The notes: generated by a model not told the origin, from the sequence alone. A stretch of 64,000 nt of DNA from Alphaproteobacteria bacterium (GCA_015231795.1 JADGAX010000002.1:310001-374000), one strand, 5' to 3'; shown: positions 7,717 through 16,231, numbered from the stretch's first letter. Made by a program: numbers and translations.

Positions 7717-8216
7717 TCCTGACCGTTTCGCCTGAAGGAACCCTGGTCGTCCCGAACATCGCCAACTTTAGATGCGCCTTGGGAAGATCCGGCGTTTCGA
7801 CGGCGAAGCGCGAGGGCGATGGAGCCACGCCCGCAGGCCGCTTTCCCTTGCGCCGCGTCTTTTTTCGCCCTGACCGGCTTGATCCGCCGCTGACCCGCCT
7901 GCCCGTTCTGGCCCTGCATCCTGACGATGGCTGGTGCGACGACCCCGGCCATCTTGATTACAACCGGCCCGTCCGCCTGCCTTTCGCCGCCTCGCACGAG
8001 AAGATGTGGCGCGAGGATGCGCTATATGACCTGGGAGCCGTGCTGGGCCATAATGACGCGCCGCCCGTGCCCTATCTGGGCAGCGCCATCTTCTTGCATG
8101 TGGCCAAGCCCGATTACGCGCCCACTGAAGGCTGCGTCGCCTTGGCGCTGGACGATTTGCGATCGTTGCTGTTGCGCGCCGAGCCGGGCGATTGCCTGGA
8201 CATTCAAGCCGAGTAA
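7713..8216 (+). CDS. YkuD-fold L,D-transpeptidase/carboxypeptidase, no signal peptide
   Basis: A protein of 167 residues. The catalytic motif is seen as HVAKPDYAPTEGCVAL (His, then Gly-Cys), and DGATPAGRFPLRRVFFRP is the usual strand before it. Unlike classical L,D-transpeptidases it has no signal peptide or anchor, so it should be cytoplasmic. Cytosolic YkuD proteins such as ElsL/LdtK of Acinetobacter act as L,D-carboxypeptidases in peptidoglycan recycling; this assignment is inference from size and location. Its ATGA overlap with the preceding gene implies coupled translation. It converges on yggS with a 13-bp overlap. Confidence 0.78.
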   Translation: MILTVSPEGTLVVPNIANFRCALGRSGVSTAKREGDGATPAGRFPLRRVFFRPDRLDPPLTRLPVLALHPDDGWCDDPGHLDYNRPVRLPFAASHEKMWREDALYDLGAVLGHNDAPPVPYLGSAIFLHVAKPDYAPTEGCVALALDDLRSLLLRAEPGDCLDIQAE

Positions 8217-8881
8217 TCGCGCCTGCCAAAAATGGCCGTTCCGATGCGCACATGGGTAGCACCGCAGGCGATGGCCTGGGCGAAATCATCGCTCATGCCC
8301 ATGGAAAGAATATGCAGGCCGTGGCGCGCCGCCAAAGCGCGCAAGATTTCAAAATGCGCCACGGGATCGCAGCCCACCGGCGGAATGCACATCAGCCCCG
8401 CCACCGGCAGGCCCCATTTCGTTTTGCAGTCTTCGATGAAAGCCTCGGCGTCTTGCAAAGCAACGCCCGCCTTTTGCGGCTCGGCCCCGCTATTGACCTG
8501 AATCAGGCAAACGGGACGACGATTTTGCCGCGCCATTTCCTTGGTCAGGGCCTCGGCCAAGGAAGGGCGGTCAAGGCTTTCGATTACGTCGAACAGCGCC
8601 ACGGCGTCCTTGACCTTGTTGGTCTGCAAGGGTCCGATCAGATGCAATTCCACGTCCTGAAACGCTTCCTGCAAGGCGGGCCATTTCGCCTTGGCTTCCT
8701 GCACGCGGTTCTCGCCAAACACCCGATGCCCGGCCTGCAGGGCGGGCAGGATGCGCTCGGACTCGTGCGTCTTGCTGACCGCCACCAGGGTGACGTCGCC
8801 CTCAGGGCGGCCCGCCTGTCGCAAGGCAGCGGCGATGCGGTCTTGAACTTCCGCCAGATGCTGTTGTACGTCATTGTTCAT
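8204..8881 (-). CDS. YggS/PROSC-family PLP homeostasis protein
   Basis: A protein of 225 residues, a one-domain fold-type III PLP-binding protein. The PLP lysine is in LVAVSKTHE (about residue 37); other family marks are FGENRVQEAKAKW, LHLIGPLQTNKVKDAV, QVNSGAEPQKAGV, GLMCIPP and MGMSDDFAQAI followed by HVRIGTAIFGRR. Role: binds and buffers pyridoxal phosphate in the cytoplasm and affects amino-acid homeostasis; no catalytic activity is known. The NSGAEPQKAG segment deviates slightly from the common N-x-GEEPQK. Divergent from the TPR gene. Confidence 0.92.
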   Translation of the reverse strand: MNNDVQQHLAEVQDRIAAALRQAGRPEGDVTLVAVSKTHESERILPALQAGHRVFGENRVQEAKAKWPALQEAFQDVELHLIGPLQTNKVKDAVALFDVIESLDRPSLAEALTKEMARQNRRPVCLIQVNSGAEPQKAGVALQDAEAFIEDCKTKWGLPVAGLMCIPPVGCDPVAHFEILRALAARHGLHILSMGMSDDFAQAIACGATHVRIGTAIFGRRDYSA

Positions 8882-8961
8882 GGTGACATTATGCTGCTTG
8901 AATTTGTTTTCGCAACCAGGGACGGCGTCTGTCGCATGAATGACATGGAAGATTGCGCTTA

Positions 8962-10869
8962 ATGACGCAGCCCTCTTTTGCGCCGATTGTTCAGCTGTAT
9001 CAGTCTGGCCAGCACGCCCTGGCGGCGGCGCAATGCCGCTCCCTTTTATCGGTCAATCCGAAGCACCCAGACGCCAATCATCTGTTGGGCGTCATTTTGC
9101 TTCAAGGCGGCCATGTGCCTGATGCCGTGTCCCATCTTGAGGCCGCCGTCCAGGCGCGTCGATCGAACCACGATGCGCAGATGTTGCTAGGCCAGGCGCT
9201 AGGCATGAGCGGGCAGCTTGAAGCCGCTTTGCGCTGCTTCGAGAAGGTTGTCCGCGCACAGCCCGACAATTTGCCTGCACTCTACAATCTTGGTCTTTCT
9301 CAGGCCTATCTTGGCAGACACGAAGCGTCGCGCCAGATCTTTGCCAAGCTGTTGGCCAAGGATTCCAAGAATGTCGACTATTGGGTCGGTCAGGGCAATG
9401 CGCTCGCAGCGCTGGGCGAATCAGATCGGGCAACTGACAGTTTTGCCAAGGCCAATTCCTTGGCGCGGGGCCACCCCGATCTGTTGGAACGCCTTGCCAT
9501 GACCTATCTGAGCAGCCGCAGATTTGAGGAGGCGGCAGCCATTGCCAGACAGGCCTTGTCCATCAGGCCCCTGCCCCGCTTGCGCGCCATTCTTGGTCAC
9601 GCCCTGTATGTGCTTGAGGCATTCGATTCGGCAGAGATTGAGCTGCGCTCCGCCGTCCATGATCAGCCAAACGATACCCAAACACGCACCTTGCTTGCCT
9701 CGTTGCTGCGCCGCGTCGGCAAGTTGGACGAGGCGCACGACATGCTTGCCGATTTGGTCAAACTGGTTCCCACCACCCGTTTGAATTTCAGCTTGTGCCT
9801 TAAGGATATGGGGCGGCTTGAGGAAGCTCTTGCCCAGGCCGATGCGGCCCTGGCATTGAATCAAGGCAATCCGGATATGCGCCACTGCAGGGCGCAACTT
9901 CTTCTTCAGGCAGGGCAATTGGAGGAGGGCTGGCGGGAATATGCCGCCCGTTTTGACACCGTCATTGATCCGGTTGCAAGATTGAATTTTTCATTTCCCC
10001 CTTTGTCGCCAGGCGATGATCCGGCAAAGGAGACCGTTCTAGTCTGGCCTGAGCAGAGCATCGGTGCGCAAATCACCTTCGTCTCTGCTCTTCCCGATTT
10101 GATTGACCGTGCGGGCGCGGTCGAGTTGATGACATTCCCCAAGCTGGTTCCCCTTTTCAGCCGGTCATTTCCCAAGGCCCGCGTGTTTGCCAGCCAGCAT
10201 GAAACCAAGGCTAGTCGGCATATGCCAAGCGGCGACCTGTTTTCCATGTTCCGTCGCAAGATCGAGAGTTTTCCGAAAGCGCCCTATCTCGTTTCAGATC
10301 CAGACAAGGTAGCCAGTATCAGCTCTAGGCTTGACTCTTTTGGCCCTGGATTGAAAGTGGGCATCGGTTGGCGTAGCACCTCTGTTAACCGCGAGCGCCA
10401 GAAGCATTTCTTTTCTTCTCTCTTGCAGTTGGGTCCTATCCTCTCTGTTTTGGGTGTTGTCTTTGTCAATTTCCAACCCAAGTCGGAGCCTCAAGAATTG
10501 GACGAGGCGCGCAGGGCTTTCGGGTGCCGGATAGAGAATTTCGAAGACATCGACCTCTTTGACGACCTGGACACCACGGCAGCCCTTTCCTCCGCGCTTG
10601 ATCTTGTCGTTAGCAATGGTTCCGCCAACGCGTTTCTGGCGGCCGCTCTTGGAACCCCGGTATGGATGTTTTTCTTAGCCGATGCGCATTGGGACAAGCT
10701 AGGCAGCGATCATATTCCCTGGTTGCCATCCCTGGTTCCTGTTGAGAGACTATGGAACGAGAGCTGGGATTCGGCTGTCAAGCGTATCGCCGACGCGTTG
10801 GATTCAAGCGTCAGGAATCACTCTTTGATAGCCCCGCAAGCCGCTTCGCCGCTTAGAATGCCGCTCTGA
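8962..10869 (+). CDS. TPR protein with C-terminal glycosyltransferase-like domain (copy 1)
   Basis: A protein of 635 residues from the ATG at 8962. About nine TPR-like units fill residues 1-320 (for example DANHLLGVILLQGGHVPDAV, ALYNLGLSQAYLGRHEASRQ). The C-terminal region (about 350-620) resembles the GT-B-like domain attached to bacterial TPR proteins: VLVWPEQSIGAQITFVSALP, GLKVGIGWRSTS, SNGSANAFLAAALGTPVWM and a final IPWLPSLVPVERLW. Where copy 2 reads GVGDQ, this copy reads SIGAQ, losing the acidic residue. Probable role: a transferase that modifies proteins or a surface glycan; the substrate is unknown. A close paralogue starts 44 bp downstream. Confidence 0.75.
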   Translation: MTQPSFAPIVQLYQSGQHALAAAQCRSLLSVNPKHPDANHLLGVILLQGGHVPDAVSHLEAAVQARRSNHDAQMLLGQALGMSGQLEAALRCFEKVVRAQPDNLPALYNLGLSQAYLGRHEASRQIFAKLLAKDSKNVDYWVGQGNALAALGESDRATDSFAKANSLARGHPDLLERLAMTYLSSRRFEEAAAIARQALSIRPLPRLRAILGHALYVLEAFDSAEIELRSAVHDQPNDTQTRTLLASLLRRVGKLDEAHDMLADLVKLVPTTRLNFSLCLKDMGRLEEALAQADAALALNQGNPDMRHCRAQLLLQAGQLEEGWREYAARFDTVIDPVARLNFSFPPLSPGDDPAKETVLVWPEQSIGAQITFVSALPDLIDRAGAVELMTFPKLVPLFSRSFPKARVFASQHETKASRHMPSGDLFSMFRRKIESFPKAPYLVSDPDKVASISSRLDSFGPGLKVGIGWRSTSVNRERQKHFFSSLLQLGPILSVLGVVFVNFQPKSEPQELDEARRAFGCRIENFEDIDLFDDLDTTAALSSALDLVVSNGSANAFLAAALGTPVWMFFLADAHWDKLGSDHIPWLPSLVPVERLWNESWDSAVKRIADALDSSVRNHSLIAPQAASPLRMPL

Positions 10870-10913
10870 ATCCGTGAAGTCCATTTTGCCGCAAATTTGG
10901 AGCGCCTTAGACC

Positions 10914-12782
10914 ATGGATAGGAAGATTCGCAGGGCCGGTAAGGCGACATCAAAGACCCAGGCGAAGATGTCGCCCTTTCTGGTTCAGGCCATGCAACTG
11001 CATCAGGCAGGTCAACTTGCCCAGGCTGAAGCCGCTTATCGCACAGCCCTAGCCCAGAATGACAAGAACGCCGACGCGCTTTATTTGCTTGGCGTATTGT
11101 GCGCCCAGAAGGGCGCTTTCGCCGATGCCGAGCAACTGCTGAAACAGACCACCGGATTGCGGCCCTTGTTTCCCGACGCCTGGTACAATCTGGCTACGCT
11201 TTATCTTCAAACCACGCGACAGGCCGAGGCCGAAGCGGCGCTGAAAGCCTGCCTTAAGCAACAGCCGCAACATGTGGGCGCGTTGTGGAATTTGGGCAGT
11301 CTTTATTATGAAATTGGCAAGCCGCTCGAGGCGGAGCCGCTGTTCACAAGATACGTGAAGCTGAGGCCGGATCATTTTGAAGCACGGCTTGCCTTGGCGA
11401 CGATTTTTTCTAAGCAGCACCGCTATGGCGATGCCGCAACCGAAGCCCAGGCTGCGCTCAAAATTCGCAATGACCCCACCGCGAATGCCCTGCTTGGCCA
11501 TGCGCTTTATATGCTGAACGATCTTGATGCCGCAGAGGCGCATCTGCAAAGGGCCATTGAGGACTTTCCAGATCAAGTCGTCTACCGCACGCTGATGGCC
11601 ACCCTTCTCAGCCGGATTGGCGACTTCTCAAATTCCGCCAAGTTGTTTGAATCATTGCTGCGCGAGTTTCCTAACGACCCCTATGTGCTTTTCAATCATG
11701 GCACCATGCTTGTCCATATGGGACAAGCAGATAAGGGCCTTGAGCAGGTCGAGCTGGCTAATGCCTTGAAGCCGAACGATCCCGGCATTCTGACCAGTCG
11801 TGGCATGATTTTTCTGCAAATGGGTAGGCTTGAGGAAGGCTGGCGCGACTTTCGTTTTCGGTTTGATTCCAACCAAAGAGATGCCAGACGCCAAAATTTT
11901 AAGTTCCCGGCCTTTGACGACAAGGATCAACTGGCCGATCATTCCATATTGCTCTGGCCCGAACAGGGCGTTGGCGACCAGATTACCTATGCTTCAGCCA
12001 TTTCAGACGTGATCAAGGATACGCGCGAAGTCGAAATTCTTTCCGTACCCAAGCTGGCCACCTTGTTCAAACGCAGTTTTCCGAATGCGCGCATCATTAC
12101 TGACCCTGGCCGCAGCCGGGCGTCGCGCCACATGCCGCTTGGCGAGCTATTTTCACGCTATCGCCCCAGCCTGTCCGCATTTTTGGGCCGAGGCGCCTAT
12201 TTGACCCCCGACCCCTCTGCCGTCATGCAGTTCAAGAAGCGTCTGGAACTGCTTGGGCCAGGCCTGAAGGTCGGCATCGGCTGGCGAAGCACATCGGTCA
12301 ATCGTGAAAGACTGAGACATTTCTTCCCTTCTTTGCTGCCCTGGGCCCCGATCTTGAAAGTTCCGGGGGTCATTTTCATTAATTGCCAGCCCAATATCGC
12401 GCCTCATGAGCTTGATGAGGCGAGGCAGGCCTTTGGTTGCCGAATTGAAAATTTTGCCGATGTCGATCTGTTCGACGATCTGGATGCATCTGCCGCATTA
12501 AGCGCAGCTCTTGACCTGCTGATTTGCAATGGCTCGGCGGGCGCATTTCTGGCAGCGGCCGTCGATACGCCGGTTTGGATGTTTTACGCTTCCGATGCCC
12601 ATTGGGACAGATTGGGCACGATGTCCATTCCCTGGCTGCCTTCCCTGATCCCTGTAGAACGGCTTTGGAACGAAGGCTGGGATTTGGCTGTAGGGCGCAT
12701 CGCCGAGGCGCTGGGTGAAAGTGCGCGACTGGGGCATTTGGTCAACCCGGCAAGCGCCTCTCCGCTAAGAACGCATTCGTGA
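10914..12782 (+). CDS. TPR protein with C-terminal glycosyltransferase-like domain (copy 2)
   Basis: A protein of 622 residues, paralogous to the gene just upstream. An N-terminal basic tail (about 20 residues) is followed by TPR units to about residue 310, then the same C-terminal domain: ILLWPEQGVGDQITYASAIS, GLKVGIGWRSTSVNRER (identical in copy 1), AFGCRIENF (identical), NGSAGAFLAAAVDTPVWMF and IPWLPSLIPVERLWNEGWD. Similarity is much higher in the C-terminal domain than in the TPR part, suggesting that the pair shares chemistry but differs in partner recognition. It overlaps the ThiE-like gene by GTGA. Confidence 0.75.
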   Translation: MDRKIRRAGKATSKTQAKMSPFLVQAMQLHQAGQLAQAEAAYRTALAQNDKNADALYLLGVLCAQKGAFADAEQLLKQTTGLRPLFPDAWYNLATLYLQTTRQAEAEAALKACLKQQPQHVGALWNLGSLYYEIGKPLEAEPLFTRYVKLRPDHFEARLALATIFSKQHRYGDAATEAQAALKIRNDPTANALLGHALYMLNDLDAAEAHLQRAIEDFPDQVVYRTLMATLLSRIGDFSNSAKLFESLLREFPNDPYVLFNHGTMLVHMGQADKGLEQVELANALKPNDPGILTSRGMIFLQMGRLEEGWRDFRFRFDSNQRDARRQNFKFPAFDDKDQLADHSILLWPEQGVGDQITYASAISDVIKDTREVEILSVPKLATLFKRSFPNARIITDPGRSRASRHMPLGELFSRYRPSLSAFLGRGAYLTPDPSAVMQFKKRLELLGPGLKVGIGWRSTSVNRERLRHFFPSLLPWAPILKVPGVIFINCQPNIAPHELDEARQAFGCRIENFADVDLFDDLDASAALSAALDLLICNGSAGAFLAAAVDTPVWMFYASDAHWDRLGTMSIPWLPSLIPVERLWNEGWDLAVGRIAEALGESARLGHLVNPASASPLRTHS

Positions 12783-13393
12783 CAATTTCTTGGACTGACA
12801 CAGGACTGGTGGGGCCAGTCAATACCGTCTTTGGCAAGCCTGTTCTTGTTTTGATGACAGATCGCCGCCTTGCAGACCCCTTGTCAGCAGTTGCAAAGCT
12901 GCCGCGTGGATCCTGGGTTATTTTGCGTTTTGAAGATGCGGCGTCTCCACCGTCTTATGCCGTCGCTCTGCGCGGACTTTGCCGACTGCGCAGACTTCGA
13001 TTTCTGGTTGCTGGAAATCATAGATTGGCCGCAAAGCTGAAGGCAGACGGTCTGCACATGTCAGAGCGCCAGGCGCAATCAGCCTGCCTATCTGCGTCGC
13101 TAAGTTGGCTTGCCAACAAAAAGCCCCGGCGATTGTTGAGCGTTGCCGCTCATTCTTCACTGGGATTGGCGCGAGCCGCATGTATCAAGGCCGATGCGGC
13201 GATTTTATCGCCAGTCTTTGCAACAAGCAGCCACCCAGATGCTAGGCCGCTCGGCTTGATCAAATTTCGCAACCTGTCCAGGGCGGCCAAACTCCGCGTG
13301 ATTGCCCTGGGAGGCGTCACGATGCAATCCGCTAGGCAACTGAGGAGTGCCCGGATTGTCGGCCTAGCAGGCGTTTCTATGTTTGAGGTTTAG
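12779..13393 (+). CDS. ThiE/TenI-like protein, probably not a true thiamine phosphate synthase
   Basis: A protein of 204 residues with a GTG start overlapping the previous stop (GTGA). A TIM-barrel ThiE/TenI pattern is visible: VLMTDRRLADP near the start, LLSVAAHSSLGLARAACIKA, DAAILSPVFATSSHPDARPL and VIALGGVTMQSARQL, ending in GLAGVSMF. However, the conserved HLGQ-x-D motif of ThiE is replaced by GLHMSERQAQ, so substrate binding is probably changed. It follows the TPR-glycosyltransferase pair and is likely in one transcript with it. Thiamine synthesis is possible but not supported by the neighbours. Confidence 0.65.
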   Translation: MTISWTDTGLVGPVNTVFGKPVLVLMTDRRLADPLSAVAKLPRGSWVILRFEDAASPPSYAVALRGLCRLRRLRFLVAGNHRLAAKLKADGLHMSERQAQSACLSASLSWLANKKPRRLLSVAAHSSLGLARAACIKADAAILSPVFATSSHPDARPLGLIKFRNLSRAAKLRVIALGGVTMQSARQLRSARIVGLAGVSMFEV

Positions 13394-13410
13394 AGCCTCT
13401 GTATTGAACG

Positions 13411-13443
13411 GAAAGAAAACCCCGCCAGCTTGCGCTGACGGGG
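13411..13443 (-). terminator. Intrinsic terminator of porin 1 (may serve the ThiE-like gene too)
   Basis: CCCCGCCAGC (13420-13429), TTGC, GCTGACGGGG (13434-13443), one mismatch; on the minus strand it ends in TTTTCTTTC. It lies between the two convergent stops. Confidence 0.8.
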
Positions 13444-13470
13444 CTTCTTCTGTTCGGAACTTAGCTTCGA

Positions 13471-14646
13471 TTAGAAGCTGAGCTTCAGACCGGTGATCAG
13501 AGCAAGCGATTCTTGCTTGTTGCCAACCGTGGTCGCATTTTCTTCCTGGTTCTTCAGATAGGCCACGTTCGCCGTCACAACGACGCCCGGACCCATCGTG
13601 TACTGGCCGCCACCATTGTGGACGTCCTGCTTGTCGCGACCCTGGTTGGTCACGATGTCGCCAGCCAGCGAAGACTTGTAGTAGGCATAGCCGAACTTCC
13701 AGGGGCCGGTCGTGTAGGCAGCGCCGACATCGAAGGCATAGCCGTCGAACGAACCAGCAGCGGCGTTGTTGGCAGTGCCCTGACCCGTCTTCATGCTGTC
13801 CATGATGCGGATGTAAGAACCACCGAATTCGAAGCCGGCATAACCCAACTTCACGCCAACGGGCACGCCATGAACGACGCCAGTGGCGTTATTGGTGAGC
13901 GAGCCAGTGACGTTGATGCTGTGGTCATAGTCGAAGCGCGCGTAAGCGACGTCGGCATTGACGGCGACGGGACCCCACTTGTCGGCATAGACGAAAGCGG
14001 CGCCCATCAGATCGTTCAGGCTGTTGCCTTCCTGAGCGAAACCGCGGCTGTTGATGTTCGGGGTATAGGTGATGCCGAAAGCGAACGGGCCAAACATCGG
14101 CGAGATGTAGTCAATGGCCATCGAGCAACGACCAGCGTTGGCGATGCCGTCAACCGAAGTGTACTGGTTGGCCATGCCCGTCATCGTGTTGCCGTTCGGC
14201 ACCGAGGAGGGGAACATGTTCACGGCGTCGGCGTTGTTGGCGCCAGCGGTGGGGGCCTGGTTGTGGACGAGCTGGGCGGCGTTCAGCATTTCACCGACGC
14301 GAACCTGACCCCAGCCACCCGACAGGGTGACGAACTGCTGGTCAGAGTTGCGGCCGGTCGCCGAAGCGGTGCGCTCGGCTTCGAGTTCGATCACGACGGC
14401 GACCTTGAGGCCGTTGTCCAGCGTGGTGGCGCCCTTGAAGTGAACTTCGGTGTCCGACACCAGCGAAACGTTGCCGTATTCGCGGACGCGGCCCGTGGCG
14501 TAGGTGTAGCTATCGACGTCGCCGATCGCCATGAACTGGTTCATGAAACCGCCAACCGACAGCTTGATCGGCTCGGCGGCCTGAGCGGCAGTGCCGAACA
14601 TGCCAGCGGCAACCAGCGCGGTCGTGCCGAAAAGTACTTTCTTCAT
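13471..14646 (-). CDS. Outer-membrane porin 1
   Basis: A protein of 391 residues. Signal peptide MKKVLFGTTALVAAGMFGTA with an AQA cleavage site, then LSVGGFMNQF, the usual first strand of gram-negative trimeric porins of Rhodospirillales. Alternating aromatic/glycine strands and acidic loops run through the protein (VVIELEAERT, FVTLSGGWGQVRVGEMLNAA), and the last residues LALITGLKLSF end in Phe, as needed for BAM-mediated insertion. It forms a general diffusion channel. The ribosome site AGAGGAG is clear, with a promoter at 14722-14750 and a terminator after the stop. It is a tandem paralogue of the porin at 14913-16085. Confidence 0.92.
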   Translation of the reverse strand: MKKVLFGTTALVAAGMFGTAAQAAEPIKLSVGGFMNQFMAIGDVDSYTYATGRVREYGNVSLVSDTEVHFKGATTLDNGLKVAVVIELEAERTASATGRNSDQQFVTLSGGWGQVRVGEMLNAAQLVHNQAPTAGANNADAVNMFPSSVPNGNTMTGMANQYTSVDGIANAGRCSMAIDYISPMFGPFAFGITYTPNINSRGFAQEGNSLNDLMGAAFVYADKWGPVAVNADVAYARFDYDHSINVTGSLTNNATGVVHGVPVGVKLGYAGFEFGGSYIRIMDSMKTGQGTANNAAAGSFDGYAFDVGAAYTTGPWKFGYAYYKSSLAGDIVTNQGRDKQDVHNGGGQYTMGPGVVVTANVAYLKNQEENATTVGNKQESLALITGLKLSF

Positions 14647-14721
14647 TTAAAACTCCTCTCTTCTGCTTGATCGCGGGAACTGCCGACTACCGGCGCACCC
14701 AGGTACATGCCAAGTCCGAGC

Positions 14722-14750
14722 ATCTAGCCACGATCGGACTTTAGGGTCAA
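14722..14750 (-). promoter_or_regulatory. Promoter of porin 1
   Basis: On the minus strand: TTGACC (14750-14745), 17-bp spacer, CTAGAT (14727-14722). This leaves a leader of about 70 nt before the ATG at 14646. Confidence 0.65.
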
Positions 14751-14785
14751 CAAGCGATCAACGCTTCTGTGATGAAACTGGCGCA

Positions 14786-14804
14786 CTGTGGCAATCGCGC
14801 AACA
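14786..14804. promoter_or_regulatory. Upstream element shared by both porin promoters (copy 1)
   Basis: CTGTGGCAATCGCGCAACA, which matches 17 of 19 bases of the element at 16232-16250 and sits exactly 35 bp from the -35 box, the same distance as in porin 2. Its arms form an imperfect GTTGC/GCAAC dyad. Likely a regulator-binding site. The rest of the 266-bp gap between the porins holds only the porin 1 promoter and the porin 2 terminator. Confidence 0.55.
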
Positions 14805-14857
14805 TCTTTGGTTTGATGACAGCTTAATTCGGCGCACAACGCACTGATATTCAAAGA

Positions 14858-14889
14858 AAATCCCCGCCACCTGACGATGACGGGGATTT
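14858..14889 (-). terminator. Intrinsic terminator of porin 2
   Basis: AAATCCCCG (14858-14866) pairs with CGGGGATTT (14881-14889); on the minus strand the hairpin is followed by TTTTCTTTG. It lies 23 bp past the porin 2 stop. Confidence 0.75.
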
Positions 14890-14912
14890 CCAAAATTGCG
14901 GCTGACTTCAGA

Positions 14913-16085
14913 TTAGAAGGCCAGCGACAGGCCGGTGATCAGGCCAAAGGCTTCCTGCTTGTTGCCGACGACGGACGAGTCCTCGTCGCGGTACTTCTGA
15001 TAGGCGGCATTGGCCGAAACGGTAACGCCAGGACCCATCGAGTAGGCACCACCCGCATTGTGGATGTTGTGCTGGTCCTTGCCCCTGACGGTCAAGTCGC
15101 CAGCGAGCGACGAGCTGTAATACTGGTAGCCGAACTTCCAAGGACCGGTCGTGTAAGCAACGCCGGCATCCCAGGCATGGCCGTCATACGAACCGGCGGC
15201 GGCATTGTTGGCAACGCCCTGGCCCGTCTTCAGGCTGTCCATGATGCGGATGTAAGAACCACCAACTTCAAAGCCGGCATATCCGAACTTCAAGCCAAAG
15301 GGCACGGCTTGCGTAACGCCAGTGGCGTTGTTGGTGACGGTGCCGGCAGAGCCGATGCTGTGGTCATAGTCGAAGCGCGCATAGGCGATGTCGGCATTGA
15401 CGGCGACCGGACCCCACTTGTCAGCATAGACGAAAGCAGCGCCCAGCAGATCGTTCAGGCTGTTGCTTTCCTGCGCGAAGCCACGGCCCAGAACGCGCGG
15501 CGTATAGGTGATGCCGAAGGCGAAGGGGCCGAACATCGGCGAGATATAGTCCATGGCGACCGAACCGGCGCCGGCATCGGCGATGCCGTCAACCGTGGTG
15601 ACGCTGCTCGACAGAGTCTGGAGGCTGCCGCCATTGGGAACGCTGGCGGGGAAGACGGCGGAAACGTCAGAGAATGCGGCGCCAGCGCCAGGAGCCTGGT
15701 TATGGACGATCGTCGCGGCGTTCAGCATTTCACCGACGCGAACCTGACCCCAACCACCCGACAGGGTGACATACTGCTGATCGGCATTGCGGGCCGTCGA
15801 ACCATCGGTGCGCTCGGCTTCCAGTTCGATCACAACGGCGACCTTCAGGCCGTTGTCGAGCGTGGTGTCGCCCTTGAAGTGGACTTCGGTGTCGGAGATG
15901 AGTCCGACATTGCCATATTCGCGAACGCGGCCCGTGGCATAGGTGTAGCTGTCGACATCGCCGATGGTCAGCCACTGGTTCATCATACCGCCCACGGAAA
16001 GCTTGATGGGATCGGCAGCCTGGGCGGCGCCGGCAAGGGTGCCAACCGCAATCAGGGCCGTCGTACCGGCAAGAATCTTCTTCAT
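14913..16085 (-). CDS. Outer-membrane porin 2
   Basis: A protein of 390 residues from the ATG at 16085, which has GGAAGGA just upstream and begins a clean signal peptide (MKKILAGTTALIAVGTLAGA, then AQA). It is a close paralogue of porin 1: the blocks GDVDSYTYATGRVREYGNV, VTLSGGWGQVRVGEMLNAA, ISPMFGPFAFGITYTP and YADKWGPVAVNAD are shared, while extracellular-loop segments differ (for example around residues 130-165). It ends in SLAF, with C-terminal Phe. An in-frame ATG at 16133 would only add residues before the signal peptide. The duplication probably gives pores with different loop selectivity. Confidence 0.92.
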   Translation of the reverse strand: MKKILAGTTALIAVGTLAGAAQAADPIKLSVGGMMNQWLTIGDVDSYTYATGRVREYGNVGLISDTEVHFKGDTTLDNGLKVAVVIELEAERTDGSTARNADQQYVTLSGGWGQVRVGEMLNAATIVHNQAPGAGAAFSDVSAVFPASVPNGGSLQTLSSSVTTVDGIADAGAGSVAMDYISPMFGPFAFGITYTPRVLGRGFAQESNSLNDLLGAAFVYADKWGPVAVNADIAYARFDYDHSIGSAGTVTNNATGVTQAVPFGLKFGYAGFEVGGSYIRIMDSLKTGQGVANNAAAGSYDGHAWDAGVAYTTGPWKFGYQYYSSSLAGDLTVRGKDQHNIHNAGGAYSMGPGVTVSANAAYQKYRDEDSSVVGNKQEAFGLITGLSLAF

Positions 16086-16166
16086 TTTGTATCCTTCCAA
16101 GTTTCGCATGTAGCGTTTGTGGGCATTGTTCACAGCAAAGCGGCGCTAACGCCTAAAATCTGACCT

Positions 16167-16196
16167 TTTATATTTCACAGACTAATTATCGGTCAA
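16167..16196 (-). promoter_or_regulatory. Promoter of porin 2
   Basis: On the minus strand: TTGACC (16196-16191), 18-bp spacer, TATAAA (16172-16167). The -35 is identical to that of porin 1. Confidence 0.65.
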
Positions 16197-16231
16197 ACTG
16201 AATGTGACAGACCCTTGACGAAGGTCACAGT

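Noticed and set aside
13513-14670. Long plus-strand frame antisense to porin 1 (385 codons)
   Set aside because: Porin 2 has a similar antisense frame. Both mirror the GC-rich codon usage and repeated strands of the porins, have Val/Gly/Ala/Arg-biased composition and no credible start. The minus-strand porins have signal peptides, C-terminal Phe, promoters and terminators.
14877-16163. Long plus-strand frame antisense to porin 2 (428 codons)
   Set aside because: Same reasoning; its start lies in the porin 2 terminator.
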